Notes: generated by a model from the sequence alone, not told the origin. A stretch of 64,000 bases of DNA from JAVBMP01 sp031552315 (GCA_031552315.1 JAVBMP010000002.1:1-64000), one strand, 5' to 3'; shown: positions 10,001 to 18,154, counted from the stretch's first letter. Numbers and translations: made by a program.

Positions 10001-13000
10001 CGCCCCGGAAATCAGGCCGGGGAACATTTCCCATATGGAAACGTCAAAGGCGTGCGCGGCGAACATGGTTATGACGGAATCGGCCCGCAGGCCGTAATGC
10101 CGCGCTGTCCACAAAGACTGGTTGGCCAGGGCGGCATGTTCCACCATTACCCCTTTGGGTTGCCCGGTGGTACCGGATGTGTAAATGACATAGGCCGGAT
10201 CGTGAGGGCCGTGAGGGCCGTGAGGGCCGTGCGGGCCGTGCGGGCCGGGCAGGGGCAAATCCGCTGCCTGGGCGGCATCCGCCGTGGCCGGGTTATCCAG
10301 AATTTCCGCGTAAACATCCAACAGGGCCGGGGCCTTGTGGGCAGCGGGCGAACCGGGCGAATCGGGCAAGCCGGGCGAACTGAATGAATCGGGCGAGATG
10401 GGCGAACCGGGCGAGATGGGCGAACCGGGCGAGAAGGGCATACCGGCCAGGGCCTCGGCAAGTTCTTCAGAAGCAAGCAGGGCAGCTTCGCTTACAAGAA
10501 TGCCGGGGGCGGCGTCCTGCAACAAAAAGCGCAAGCGTTCCGCCGGGGTATCCGCCGCTATGGGCAAAAAGGCCAGCCCGGCTTTAAGGGCGGCCAGGGC
10601 GGCCACGGTATAGCCCGGGCCGCGTTGCAGGTAAATGGCGGCAATGCCGGAATTGGCGCTGTTTTTGGCCCACAGCAGGTGGGCCAGGCGGTCGCTTTGC
10701 CTGTCAAGTTCCGCATAGCTTAGCGCCCGGCCATTGAAGACAAGGGCCGGACGGTCGGCGTGGCGGGCCGCGCTTTTGCGGAACAGTTCCACCACCCCGG
10801 CCTTGGGGTATTCCACTTGCAGCAAAGAAAATTCATGCAGCATTTCCACCTGGCTGTCTTTGCCGACCAGCGGCAGGGCGGACAGGGGGGCGTCCGGTTG
10901 GGCAACCGCTTCTTCCAGCAAATTCAGGTAGGCGCTGCGCAGACTTTGGGCCTGCCATTCCGGGTAGGCGTTTTTGTTATAGATGAAGGAACAGGTAAGG
11001 GCTTCGCGCTGTTCCCACACCACGGCAAAATCAAAATTTGTGCGGCTGAAGCCTTTTTCCGGCGTTACGCGCAAGTTTTGCCCGGCCTGCGGGGCGGGGT
11101 AATTTTCCATGACAAAGAAGTGGGTAAGCCATTCCCTTTCCAGCCTTGCGGCGCTTTGAATATCGGCCAGGGAAGCGAAGGCGTGGCGCGAGGTTTCCAA
11201 AGAATTTTCCAGTACCCGTTCCATAAGCGCGGCAAAGCTTTCCGCGCCGTTATAGATTATTCTGACCGGAATGGTGTTGGAACAAAGCCCGATAAGGTTT
11301 TCCACCCCCGGCAATTCCGGCGGGCGGCCAGATACTACCTCGCCGAAAACCAGGTCTCCGTGCGGGTTGCAGCGGGCCAGCAGCACACCCCAGGCGGCTT
11401 GCAGGGCGGTGTTCAGGGTAACGCCGCGTTTGGCGCACAGGGCGCGTAGCCTGCCTTCCAGCTTGGCGGGCAAGGTGAAGGCCAGCTCGCAATCCGCGTA
11501 ACTTTCAGGGTGAGTGCCGCCGGTTTGGGCGTCACCCGGCCTGGAGGCAAGGCGGCCGGGTATTTCTGTGCGTTCTTCCACCCCGGCCAGATATTCGGCC
11601 CACCACAGGGCTTCCGTTGCCGCGTCTTTGCCTGCCAGCCAGTCCGCGTAGGTGGAATAGGCGCAGCCGTCTCCCGCTTCTTCGCCAGCTTCCGTGCCCG
11701 CTTCCGCGCCTGTTTCCGCAAAAAGTTCACGGAAGAATACCCCTACGCTCCAGCCGTCAATTATGATGTGGTGCACGGTGAAGAGCAGGCGGTATTCGTC
11801 TGGCCCCAAGGTGTAGAGGCGCACCCGGAAAAGAGGCGGGGATTCAAGATCAAAGCCCTGCCGCCGCTGGGCTTCTTCATCCGCTGCCAGGCGTTTTTGT
11901 TGCGCCGCTTTATCAAGCTGGCTGATGTCATAATGCGCGAACCAGGTTTCCGGCAGGGCTTGCGCCTTCAAGACCACGGCCAGGGGCCTTGCCAATGCGG
12001 AAGTGCCGGAAGTGCCGGAAGCGCCGGAAGTGCCGGAAGTGCCGGAAGCGGAAGCGGCAGCCTTGGCCGGGTTGGAAGATACCAGGCCCGTCCTCAGGCT
12101 TTCATGCTTTTCTATAAGCCCGGCAAGGCGGGCCTTCAGGCTGGCCGGGTCAAGCTTGCCTTCAATGCGCAAGAGGCTTTGTTCCACATAACTTGCGGAA
12201 TTGGGGTCAAGGTGGTGGTGAAAGAGTATGCCGCGCTGCAAGGGGGCCGGGGCGTAGGCGCGAATGAAGGCGGTGCCGTAACGCGCTTCAAGCGCGGCCT
12301 GTTCCGCCAATGTGGGGCGCTGGCCTTCGCCTTCCGGCGCGGTCATGCCTTCGGGCACGGGCATGCCTTCGGGCGGGAACCCGCTTTCGGGCGCGGCCCT
12401 GTTTTCCGGCATTTCCGCACTTTTTGGCGCAGTGTGGAACGCGGCAGCCGCCCCGCCGGGCATGGCGCGGGGGCTGGCCTCGATTCTTTTCAGGCTAAGG
12501 GCCATGTCGCGCAGGACGGGTTTTTTGTAGATGTCGCGCGAATCAAGCCTATAGCCCCTGGCCCGCAGTTTGGCCGAGAGCATCAGGCCCTTGATGGAAT
12601 CGCCGCCCAGTTCGAAGAAGTTGTCTGTCGCGCTGATATGGGTCAGGCGCAGCTGTTCCGCCCACACTTCGGCCAGGGCCTTTTCTTCCGGCGTGGCCGG
12701 GGGAACATGCGCGCGGGCGGAAGGGCGTTGCGGTTTGGGCAGGGCCTTGCGGTCTATTTTGCCCCCGGCGGCCATGGGCAGTTCCGGCAGGAAGACAAAA
12801 TGACGGGGCAGCATGTAGTCCGGCAGGCGTGAAGCAAGGTAGGCAAGCAATTCGTTTTGCCCGGCCTCGCCAGTGGTTTCAGTTGCGTCCTTGCTTACCA
12901 CGTAGGCGCACAAAGAGCTTTCTCCGTCTTCCTTCAGGGCAAGGACAAGGCATTGTTCCACCTTGGGGTGTTCAAGCAGAATGCGCCCGGTTTCCGCCGG

Positions 13001-16000
13001 TTCCACCCGGTGTCCGCGAATTTTTACCTGTTCATCTATGCGGCCAAGGTAGGAAATTGCGCCGTTTGGCAGCATGCGGCAAAGGTCGCCGGTGCGGTAC
13101 ATGCGGGCGTAGGCCGGGTTTTCCGGCTCCGCCGCGTCCGCGCGGAAGGGGTTGGGTACAAAGGCGGCGTTTTGTTCCGGCAGTTTTACATAACCACGGG
13201 CCACCTGTTCACCGGAAAGGCAAAGTTCGCCCGCCCCGCCAATGGGAAGCAGGCGGCCGAATTTGTCCAGAATAAGGCACTGGGTGTTATCCACCGCAAA
13301 GCCAATGGGCGCGGGGCTTGTGCCGTCAAGGTCAAAGCTGGTGGCGGTAACCGTAAATTCCGTTGGCCCGTAGGTGTTGCAGTGGCGGTAAGCCCCGGCC
13401 GGGGCGGCCATGCGCAGCGCTTCGCCCCCGCTTAGCAGAAGGCGCAGATCCGGCAATTTGGAACCATCTATCAATTCCGCCAGTTGGGAAAGGAAATAGG
13501 CCACAGTAATGCGGTTTTCACGCAAATATTCATGCAACTGGTTGATGTTGGAGCGGGTTTCCTCATTCAGAACATGTAGGCAGGCCCCCTGGGCCAGCAT
13601 GGGGAAAATTTCCCAGACCGAGGCGTCAAAAACAAAAGGCGCGAAGGCGCTGGTTTTGTCCGCCCCGGTAATGCCGTAGTGGCGGATAAACCAGCCGCAC
13701 AGGTTGGCAAGGCTGCGGTGCTCAACTTGCACGCCCTTGGGGCGGCCCGTGCTGCCCGATGTGTAGATGATGTAGGCCAGGTTGCCCGGCAGCGGGCGGG
13801 GCAGGCTTGGCCCGGCTTCCGTGGCCTTGCCGCTTACCTTGGCTGTGCTTTTGTTTGCGTCCTTGTCCGCGCCATCGTTTGCATCCTTGTTTGCATCCTT
13901 GTTCGCGCCATTGTTTGCGTCTTGTTGCGACGCGGCGTTTTGCGCGGCAAATTCCGCAAGCCAGGCGTCATATTCAAGACGTATACCCTGAAAGGCCGGG
14001 CCGCCCGGCTTGTCCTTTCCGCCCGGCTTGTCTTTTTCGCCCGGCTTGTTTTTTTCGTATGGGTTGTGGCGGTCATGGCCGGGTTTGGCCTTGCCCGGCG
14101 CGTTCGCGGCGGCGGAATAAATAAGGGCCACGGCGTTGGAATTTTCCAGCTGGTAGGCCACGCGGTCTGGCGGAAATTCCGGTGAAAGGGGCATATAGGC
14201 GGCCCCGGCGCGCAGCACGGCCAGGGCGGCCACTATGAAGTTGGGGGAACGGTCAAAAAACAGGCCAACCACTTGTTCCGGCTTTACGCCTTCTGCCAGC
14301 AGGCGCAGGGCCAGGGCGCGGCTGCGCTTTTCCAGCTCCGCATAGCTAATGCCTTGCGGGCCGCTTGCGCCAAGGCTTTGCGCCAGCAGGCGGCTTTGCT
14401 TGTCCAGCTTGCCGCCGCCCAGCTTGCTGCTGTCCGGCTTTTGAAACATCAGGGCCATGGCCTGGGGGGTACGGCGGGCCGCTTCCTCAAACATTTCCAC
14501 CACGGTTTTGTCTTTGGGGAAGGGGTGTTTGGCGGCCTGCCACTGCGCACGCAAAAAAGCGTGCTGGCGCGGCGGCAGTATGGAAAGGTCTTTTATTTTA
14601 AGGGTGCCGCCTTGCAGGGCGTTATCCACAGACTGGGCCAGAAGGTGCGCGAACAGTTCACCAAAGGAAAGGGCGCTTGCTGGGCGCAGGGCTTCAGAAT
14701 ACAGCAGGGTGCAGTGGAGCTTGCCTTCAATTTCCACTATATCAATGGCAAAATCGTACATGGCCCCGTTGCCGGGGGGGGCCAGGGGCACGGCCTTTTC
14801 AATGCCCGGCCAGTCTGGGCAGCGTTGTTCCGCCTTTTCATAACTAAGCATGGTAGGCGCGGGAGAAAAGCCCAGTTGCAGCGTCAATTCGCCATAGGGG
14901 GCGTGGTTGTGCTGCATGGAGGCCGCGCAGGAAAGGCGCGTGGCCGCGAAAAACGCCTTCAGGCTTTCTTCCGGCTGCGGGGCCAGTTCCAGCGGGACGG
15001 TATTTACGAACATGCCCACGGTGTTGGCGGTTTCCGGCAGGAAGCGCCCGCCATCCGCCATGCCCACGCAGAACTTCCTGCCTTCGCCGTTTTCATCTTT
15101 CGCGTTGTGCAGGGTAAGCGCGTCCAGGGTAAGGGCGTACACCCCGTGCAGCAGCATGTTCAGGGTAATGCCGTAATGGCGGCAGGCCTGTTTGGCTTGC
15201 GCGGTAAGGGCTTCATCTATTTCCATCCAGCCGCGCCCGCCTTTGGGGGAACCGGCCAGCGCGGGGAAGTCAAGCGGCAGTTCCAGCCGCCAGGTTTCAG
15301 CGGCCCGGCTGTTTCGCGGCCCGGCTTCAGGGGCGGCGCCCGGCCCGGAAGCGGCCCCGGCGTCACCCAGCCGTCTTACCCAGTAGGCCAGATCGGCCGC
15401 TTCAAGCTCCCCCAGGCCCTGTTCTTGCACCTCTCTGAACTGGCTTACGCGGGGGTTTAGCGCTTCACCGCGCATCAGGGCGTTAAGTTCCGCCAGCAGA
15501 ATGCCCAGCGATGCGCCGTCCCCGGTAATATGCAGTAAATCCAGCATGAACAGGTGATCGTCCTCGCCCAGTTTTACTGTGGCCGCACGTAGCAGGGGGG
15601 CTGTTTCAAGGTCAAAGGGCCGGATAAATTCAGCAAAGATTTCATCCGGGGTTTTGGCCCGGTCATTCGCCCGGTCATTCGCTTGGCCGTTCGTCTGGCC
15701 ATTCGCTTGGCCATTCGCCCGGTCATTCGCTTGGCCGTTCGCCCGGTCATTCGCTTGGCCGTTCGCCTGGCGTTCTGTGTGGAATACCGGCTCCGGCCAG
15801 ATTTTTTGCAAGAGCCGCCCGTCTATTTGGTGGAAGCTGGTGCGCAGGGCCTCATGGCGCTTGATGCATTCCCCAAGCTTTATTTCCAGTTCTTCCACAT
15901 CCAGCCGGCCTTTTATGCGCCAGGCCAGGGGCTGGTGGTAGGCGTCCTGCCCTTGCGGGCGCTGGAAAATGGCGTAAAGGCGCGCTTGCGTGGGCGACAT

Positions 16001-18154
16001 GGGCGCGAATATTGCGGGCGCGCCAATGGTGGAACGGTAGGGAAAGCCGCCTGCGCGCAGGGCCAGTATGCTGTCTTTTACGGCCTGTTCAAAATATTCC
16101 AGGTCTTCCTCACTGTGTTCGGAAGAAAGGTAGTTGATGCGCTTTTCCCAGGTGAAGACCCCGCGTTCCAGCATAAGCAGGTAAAAAAGCTGGGTTTCTA
16201 TTGGGTCTGCAAAGGCGCTGTACGGGCCGTATGTTTCAAAAATGAACTGTGACGCGAAGTGCGTGAAGCGCATGGGCACTTCATTTTCTTGCAGCCAGAA
16301 GTTAAGGCGGTCTGCCAGGCGGGTGACGCGGCTGTTGACGCGTTGGTAAAATTCCGGCCCCTGTTCTTCAAGGTAGGCGGCGGTGGCGACAACGCCTTCC
16401 ATGCTTAGGGGGTGGCGGCAGAAGGTGCCGCCAAAGACAATGGTGTCGCTGGTGGCAAGCTGGTTATTTTTGTCCAGAAAGCCGCCGTCAATATAATTTA
16501 TATATTCGGCGGAACCGGAAACTATGCCCACCGGCAGCCCGCCGCCAATGATTTTGCCGTAAAGCGCCATATCGGCCCGAATGCCAAAATATTCCTGCGC
16601 CCCGCCGGGGGCTATGCGGAAGCCGTTGACCATTTCATCAAAAATCAGGCAGATGCCGCGTTTTTGGGTGAAGCGGCGCAATTTGCGCAAAAAGGTTTGC
16701 GGCTGCAAAACCGGCTTGCGGCTTTGCACCGGTTCCACCAGCACGGCGGCCAGTTCATGGGCGTGTTTTTCCAGCAGGGTGAAGGCGGAATCGGCATTGT
16801 AGTCCAGCATAAGCACGTCTTGCACCATGCCTTCCGGGGTGCCGGGAGATGCCGGGGCCGTGCCGTGCCCTTCCGCAACGCCCAAAATGCCGTCAAAGGT
16901 GCCGTGGTAGGCCCCGTTGAAAACGGCTACCAGGTTTTTGCCGCTTTTGGCGCGGGCCAGGCGCAGGCCGAACATGACGGCTTCTGACCCGGTGTTGCAA
17001 AAACTGACGCGTTCCATGCCGGTAAGCCGGGCAACGGCTTCCGCCGCTTCCGCCGTTTTATCGCATTGCGGGCCAAGGCCGAAGCCGCGTTCCAGCCGCT
17101 TGCGCAGGGCATCTACCACATAGGGCGGGTTGTGGCCCAAAAAGTGTACCCCCATGCCCAGCCCGGCATCCAGGTAACGGTTGCCGTCCACATCAATAAA
17201 ATGTCCGCCGCGTGTTTCTTGGGCCACAATGGGGTAGGCGGTTTCCGCCAGTTCCGGCCGGTAGGAAAGGGTGGTTTTCCAGTCCGCCAGGGCCTTGCTT
17301 TTGCGGCCAAGCGCGCGTGATTTTGGGGTGCGGGCCATGTGGCGGGCCGTCAGGTTGCGGACAAATTCCCGCTGTTCCGGCGCAAGGCTGGCCGCTTCCA
17401 GCACAAAGCCGCGCGGATGCTTTTTTTTGCCGCTGGTCTGGTCTGGTGTTTTTTCCGCGCCGGCCGGGGCTTCATGCTTTTCTTGCGCCGGGGATGCGGC
17501 GGGCGTGAAATGGGGGGGCGCAAAATTTATGGGCGCAAAATTTGCGGGCGCGGGGCCTGTGGCAGGTTGGGCCGCCAGGCTGAAGGCCTTGAGCTGCCCG
17601 GCAAAAATTTCCTGCATGGTTTGCATTTGCAGGGCGGCCAGGCTGGCGAAATCTTCCGGCAGGCCGCCGGTTTGGGCGGGGGCGGGGTGTTCCGGCAGCT
17701 TGGCAGGTTCCAGCGGCAAGGGCGGGGTTTGGGCCATCTTTGCCCTTTCTGGCTGCGCGGGCCGGTTTTGGCAAGGGGCGCATGGCATGGCCGGGGCTTC
17801 AGCGGGCCGCGCGGCCTTTGGGGCGCAAGGGGCTTGCAGGGCTTCAGCCTCGCGCTGCCCTGCTTCGCGCTGCCCGGCTTCGTACAGTTCTGGGGCACGC
17901 GCTTCCATTCGCGGGGCCTGGGCATCCACATGCGCGGCCAACGTGCTAAGCGAGGGCATGGCGGTAAGGAACCACTGCACTTCAAGCGCCACGCCGAAGC
18001 GCCGTTCAATTTCTTGCCCCAGCTTTATAAGCATAAGGGAATCAAGCCCCAGCTCCAGCAGGTTGGCCTGAAGGTCCAGTTCCTCTTTACGCAGGCCAAA
18101 AATACTTTCCGCCATATCGACTATGGCGGGCAAGATGCGGTGGCTGTTTTCCAT
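1001..18154 (-). CDS. Giant hybrid NRPS: ACP-aminotransferase-(C-A-T)x3-C-T-TE-E
   Basis: This 5717-residue cytosolic assembly-line protein should accept a beta-ketoacyl chain from PKS2, aminate it and extend it with amino acids. Domains seen in order: ACP (LGLDS, Ser39); class III PLP aminotransferase (Lys534 in YGKIIGG); C1 (HITGDG, His875); A1 (about 1205-1810); T1 (Ser1853); C2 (HHIIIDG, His2129); A2 (about 2450-3000); T2 (Ser3052); C3 (HHAILDG, His3341); A3 (about 3640-4180); T3 (Ser4225); C4 (HHAILDG, His4508); T4 (Ser4912) with no A domain; thioesterase (Cys5058 in GAFCLAG, His5200); epimerization-type domain (HHLVVDGVSW, His5396, and EGHGRQE near 5548). Hand-aligned specificity residues are A1 DAWYLGTVTK, A2 DVWWTGNITK and A3 DAYFTAAICK. 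A3 matches the GrsA phenylalanine code at seven of ten positions, so an aromatic substrate is plausible; I do not call A1 or A2. The ATG follows an AAGGGGGGA ribosome-binding site. Many loops and linkers are expanded by short in-frame tandem repeats. Confidence 0.95.
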   Translation of the reverse strand: MENSHRILPAIVDMAESIFGLRKEELDLQANLLELGLDSLMLIKLGQEIERRFGVALEVQWFLTAMPSLSTLAAHVDAQAPRMEARAPELYEAGQREAGQREAEALQAPCAPKAARPAEAPAMPCAPCQNRPAQPERAKMAQTPPLPLEPAKLPEHPAPAQTGGLPEDFASLAALQMQTMQEIFAGQLKAFSLAAQPATGPAPANFAPINFAPPHFTPAASPAQEKHEAPAGAEKTPDQTSGKKKHPRGFVLEAASLAPEQREFVRNLTARHMARTPKSRALGRKSKALADWKTTLSYRPELAETAYPIVAQETRGGHFIDVDGNRYLDAGLGMGVHFLGHNPPYVVDALRKRLERGFGLGPQCDKTAEAAEAVARLTGMERVSFCNTGSEAVMFGLRLARAKSGKNLVAVFNGAYHGTFDGILGVAEGHGTAPASPGTPEGMVQDVLMLDYNADSAFTLLEKHAHELAAVLVEPVQSRKPVLQPQTFLRKLRRFTQKRGICLIFDEMVNGFRIAPGGAQEYFGIRADMALYGKIIGGGLPVGIVSGSAEYINYIDGGFLDKNNQLATSDTIVFGGTFCRHPLSMEGVVATAAYLEEQGPEFYQRVNSRVTRLADRLNFWLQENEVPMRFTHFASQFIFETYGPYSAFADPIETQLFYLLMLERGVFTWEKRINYLSSEHSEEDLEYFEQAVKDSILALRAGGFPYRSTIGAPAIFAPMSPTQARLYAIFQRPQGQDAYHQPLAWRIKGRLDVEELEIKLGECIKRHEALRTSFHQIDGRLLQKIWPEPVFHTERQANGQANDRANGQANDRANGQANGQTNGQANDRANDRAKTPDEIFAEFIRPFDLETAPLLRAATVKLGEDDHLFMLDLLHITGDGASLGILLAELNALMRGEALNPRVSQFREVQEQGLGELEAADLAYWVRRLGDAGAASGPGAAPEAGPRNSRAAETWRLELPLDFPALAGSPKGGRGWMEIDEALTAQAKQACRHYGITLNMLLHGVYALTLDALTLHNAKDENGEGRKFCVGMADGGRFLPETANTVGMFVNTVPLELAPQPEESLKAFFAATRLSCAASMQHNHAPYGELTLQLGFSPAPTMLSYEKAEQRCPDWPGIEKAVPLAPPGNGAMYDFAIDIVEIEGKLHCTLLYSEALRPASALSFGELFAHLLAQSVDNALQGGTLKIKDLSILPPRQHAFLRAQWQAAKHPFPKDKTVVEMFEEAARRTPQAMALMFQKPDSSKLGGGKLDKQSRLLAQSLGASGPQGISYAELEKRSRALALRLLAEGVKPEQVVGLFFDRSPNFIVAALAVLRAGAAYMPLSPEFPPDRVAYQLENSNAVALIYSAAANAPGKAKPGHDRHNPYEKNKPGEKDKPGGKDKPGGPAFQGIRLEYDAWLAEFAAQNAASQQDANNGANKDANKDANDGADKDANKSTAKVSGKATEAGPSLPRPLPGNLAYIIYTSGSTGRPKGVQVEHRSLANLCGWFIRHYGITGADKTSAFAPFVFDASVWEIFPMLAQGACLHVLNEETRSNINQLHEYLRENRITVAYFLSQLAELIDGSKLPDLRLLLSGGEALRMAAPAGAYRHCNTYGPTEFTVTATSFDLDGTSPAPIGFAVDNTQCLILDKFGRLLPIGGAGELCLSGEQVARGYVKLPEQNAAFVPNPFRADAAEPENPAYARMYRTGDLCRMLPNGAISYLGRIDEQVKIRGHRVEPAETGRILLEHPKVEQCLVLALKEDGESSLCAYVVSKDATETTGEAGQNELLAYLASRLPDYMLPRHFVFLPELPMAAGGKIDRKALPKPQRPSARAHVPPATPEEKALAEVWAEQLRLTHISATDNFFELGGDSIKGLMLSAKLRARGYRLDSRDIYKKPVLRDMALSLKRIEASPRAMPGGAAAAFHTAPKSAEMPENRAAPESGFPPEGMPVPEGMTAPEGEGQRPTLAEQAALEARYGTAFIRAYAPAPLQRGILFHHHLDPNSASYVEQSLLRIEGKLDPASLKARLAGLIEKHESLRTGLVSSNPAKAAASASGTSGTSGASGTSGTSALARPLAVVLKAQALPETWFAHYDISQLDKAAQQKRLAADEEAQRRQGFDLESPPLFRVRLYTLGPDEYRLLFTVHHIIIDGWSVGVFFRELFAETGAEAGTEAGEEAGDGCAYSTYADWLAGKDAATEALWWAEYLAGVEERTEIPGRLASRPGDAQTGGTHPESYADCELAFTLPAKLEGRLRALCAKRGVTLNTALQAAWGVLLARCNPHGDLVFGEVVSGRPPELPGVENLIGLCSNTIPVRIIYNGAESFAALMERVLENSLETSRHAFASLADIQSAARLEREWLTHFFVMENYPAPQAGQNLRVTPEKGFSRTNFDFAVVWEQREALTCSFIYNKNAYPEWQAQSLRSAYLNLLEEAVAQPDAPLSALPLVGKDSQVEMLHEFSLLQVEYPKAGVVELFRKSAARHADRPALVFNGRALSYAELDRQSDRLAHLLWAKNSANSGIAAIYLQRGPGYTVAALAALKAGLAFLPIAADTPAERLRFLLQDAAPGILVSEAALLASEELAEALAGMPFSPGSPISPGSPISPDSFSSPGLPDSPGSPAAHKAPALLDVYAEILDNPATADAAQAADLPLPGPHGPHGPHGPHGPHDPAYVIYTSGTTGQPKGVMVEHAALANQSLWTARHYGLRADSVITMFAAHAFDVSIWEMFPGLISGAQLHALDDSLRVNIEELANYIEEWRVTDLWLPPNVAEVFLREFSVRGLRSLTAGGDVFVPREAKDAGPNFYLYNNYGPTECAITATSHKLRPGEFPVTIGRPVDNVAAYILDQHGHMQPPGFPGELHLGGVQTARGYLNRPELTAQKFVPDPFRPDSEYPVMYKSGDLCRFLFDGNIEFLGRADQQVKIRGHRIELQEIEARLSSSPATRECLVVARPDSSGLKRLCAYIVPARQKASTLSPGEEAELAEHLRGLASAWLPAYMVPADFVFIDAFPLGPTGKINKKSLPEPRTEGAIHIAPVTEQEKLLARLVEKLLKVERAGLRDDFFSLGGDSIKALNLAVALSAHGYKLDMQALARQANIRELAASLKPNGPEKPDGTGGPGGHSGTGETGGPTEAGGSGKIGGTGATGGPTGTGATHIPGKTGETGGPAFASAHASQPAPATPSARAPALYKPEEIAWQRPLLPMQEAMLLAGEAGEDMGESAQSAPYQIVNRAEINGLFNVTAFERRLEEVTARHDALRLAFIEGTWAETGAGAEEDTGAESAGGKNSGLRQVALRRRKALFTVADLRGLAPQQQEASLKAAEKELSGQRWDTARDPLFRVKLFRLGEERFQILLAWHHAILDGWSMGLIVAELFAEQAPQHAPVSFLSLLELAGRRDKNAELAWWGKKLQGFSSVPALPFNQTALRGPKPAELSFKPSRHTEKLLRKLAQERGLTLSALLQTAWAALLSRYSGQADVLFGTVVSGRPAEVPGVAELVGPCVNTVPARIFCADEASFIQCAKQTQEAIFAASDHAFCPVAELAALAGYSFADVLFVMENQPGGTAEGPVDIIPLNGSGYTDVPFVVEWMDAGRLECVFHYSPALEQWQVEALRDHYAILLDQAAQNPDAPLGGLHMLSPAETKRILNFAQGLETAPGPAASLPTLPQMFLRMAEQFPNAPALRENGQALSYGELRKRSLNIAANLAEMGIGPGHIVGVLLPQGMAFIESALGIMLCGAAYLPLEAAEESHALERTEFILRDSSASLLISANPQENRTAAWAKTLPYGAASHAELVKNSGQVGESRAAESQAAEPHSFTPPVTTRMCRADSTAYIIYTSGSTGRPKGVALAHAGLANICRWQLRAFEIKPGDVFSAYAPTIFDASVYEMFPALASGGVISVVPPEIRTDAEALAAFFRSEKVAVSFLPPLVGKELLGKPFPSLRVLTLAGDKPGLLRPQPFMLLNAYGPTEFTICASAWPVVEERSAPPIGKAIDNSACYCLDPKGRLLPFGVPGELCLAGIQLAKGYLNRPEETKAAFTPNPFAAGRAEYAMLYRSKDRCRLMPDGNLEFLGRMDDQVKILGRRIEPEEIAQTLRRHPKVAEAAVIAGSLAGKGDSLWAYAVLKRPGQATQSEPAGQPEQAGQNGPALQAEQQSIKNELAAWLADHLPPWMLPGHIFILPALPLTVNGKVDSAALPRPEARQADAVTAPRTDAEKLVAGVWAAVLGVANPDINLSFFALGGDSIMAMQAVSRLRSAGYRLGARDIFRCGTIAALASFLDEQKEADGQGEPGKPGEPGGQDEQGKPGGQVEQGKQDEQDAQKRQTPYPADAPDTRRPVNAEASKIPAGPSPSKAEKAVILSRYPEENIEDIHALTPMQEGLLFHSLLHGQMYLEQSRLDIENGPPPEEFQRRFEQARRKHPALRSVFSWKGLSRPWQITLRDAAQGFEHIDLTGLTPEEQETRLEQILGSIRAQGTNLENGPLFRLTLCTLSKAGSANSGASNLNETGDAAGGGKADRKALLISFHHAILDGWSMGLLANELLYGEETPGNAPRFHDYVDWVLQTPPEAGNDFWRNTLNGARPSALPGLAPATKPESGFRNGRLGLDAGAELSRLCKETAAQCGVTLNILLRSAWGLALARANSSAEAVFGVVLSGRSAPVPGIEGMTGLFVNTIPARLLYRPGSSLAEAMRLAGEMALEADEYAHLPLTEIQKNTPHGAGLFEHLFVFENLPAPGGHAAGKMRVESRAGFNATNYPFTLVLECAADGIRGHMQFDASRLSPEHAEALRENFLAVLREISADPQKKLPQPAPARQTAPPEQTAPTEQAASAWQNAAEQSAPTGQNTTGQNTAGQATAGQNTAGQSAAKHEESRATPRPGSAATLSVAPPSAPAYVPPSGGLEVSLARIWQDILHCGPVGLHDDFFALGGDSLKVMRLAAAVEDLTGVPLDMSQVMSRVMGGITLHELRVMLEEGQTEKTPALLPLRKGPGTALALVNSIGGALLCYRDLVAALPQDLPIYTLPPLEQNGEAATSSAANRANGLKVGGAEEIRAMAAPYVEALAQAFPNGDFWLGAFCLAGLTAWEIAAGLLEKGIRIRGVITLNTRSRMLVDEAGLPMEDLPEGGVPEEAIDIGVNTVTGYNWEASDLPGPHLRRLRGLIRRQLSAWAQYIPPALPLRMLCVRPLDAVKDEYLPFEMRPLGWAELALGGMREVYANGNHFSMLEAPNAAEIARFIAEEMALAEEVTPAENPPYKISPGEISPNKTSPDETLRVENKAAADTAKAQTVPQTPIQQWFFGLPTDHSRFFQSVILQAQRTRKPEQYQAALRALLRRHPMLRARYQKTDDGVTQYVTESLDFIFQYSPQAPKTGIPQETCLDAVLAEITRNFNIFTGPPLICAIAPCQDGDIIGLMIHHLVVDGVSWRIIQEDFSAALEYLDARPGLPEDAAIPLPSDIMATEGDFKQWAERLQEYAQGPQALAELPHWRALAAKAPSQTKRAQAATAQAATPRKQSALQTLTLRLEGDTARALLGACHAAFGTESHELMLAGVTAACCDLFQRENALVLMEGHGRQELFDNISPFGIVGWFTALYPLAVARQKTLESSVEEVRRSLARQAWQGLGHSLLLRLGGHKELEIADADLLFNFLGDTSAGAAGKATLQLLRLGSPNDVAGDFPQEAALALNAWLDADGLCAVLTWAKDEITPEQAKAFAEKVVENWREIVRLCQAKLRGKNGK
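10202..10246 (-). repeat. Five 9-bp units inside adenylation domain 2
   Basis: The unit GTGAGGGCC/GTGCGGGCC is repeated five times in frame and encodes a (GPH)n run just before the A3 core (YVIYTSGTTG) of A2. This loop is normally short in adenylation domains. Confidence 0.85.
11999..12050 (-). repeat. 9-bp units inside condensation domain 2
   Basis: GAAGTGCCG-type units repeat about five times and encode a Gly-Thr-Ser/Ala-Ser run in the N-terminal lobe of C2, upstream of HHIIIDG. Confidence 0.8.
13851..13922 (-). repeat. Six 12-bp units inside adenylation domain 1
   Basis: Six adjacent 12-bp units (TTGTTTGCGTCC-like) encode DANK/DAND/GADK tetrapeptides in a surface loop before the A3 core of A1. 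Eighty bases further along (14001-14054), three 18-bp units encode DKPGGK-type hexapeptides in the same loop. Confidence 0.85.
15656..15774 (-). repeat. Nine to ten 12-bp units inside condensation domain 1
   Basis: Units such as CATTCGCTTGGC and CATTCGCCCGGT repeat in frame and encode QANG/QAND/RAND tetrapeptides at residues of about 794-834. They expand a loop of C1 between its first strand-helix region and the HITGDG motif. Confidence 0.9.

Noticed and set aside
10202..15774. CRISPR-like arrays among the short repeats
   Set aside because: The units are 9-18 bp, directly adjacent without unique spacers, and translate in frame as protein loops.
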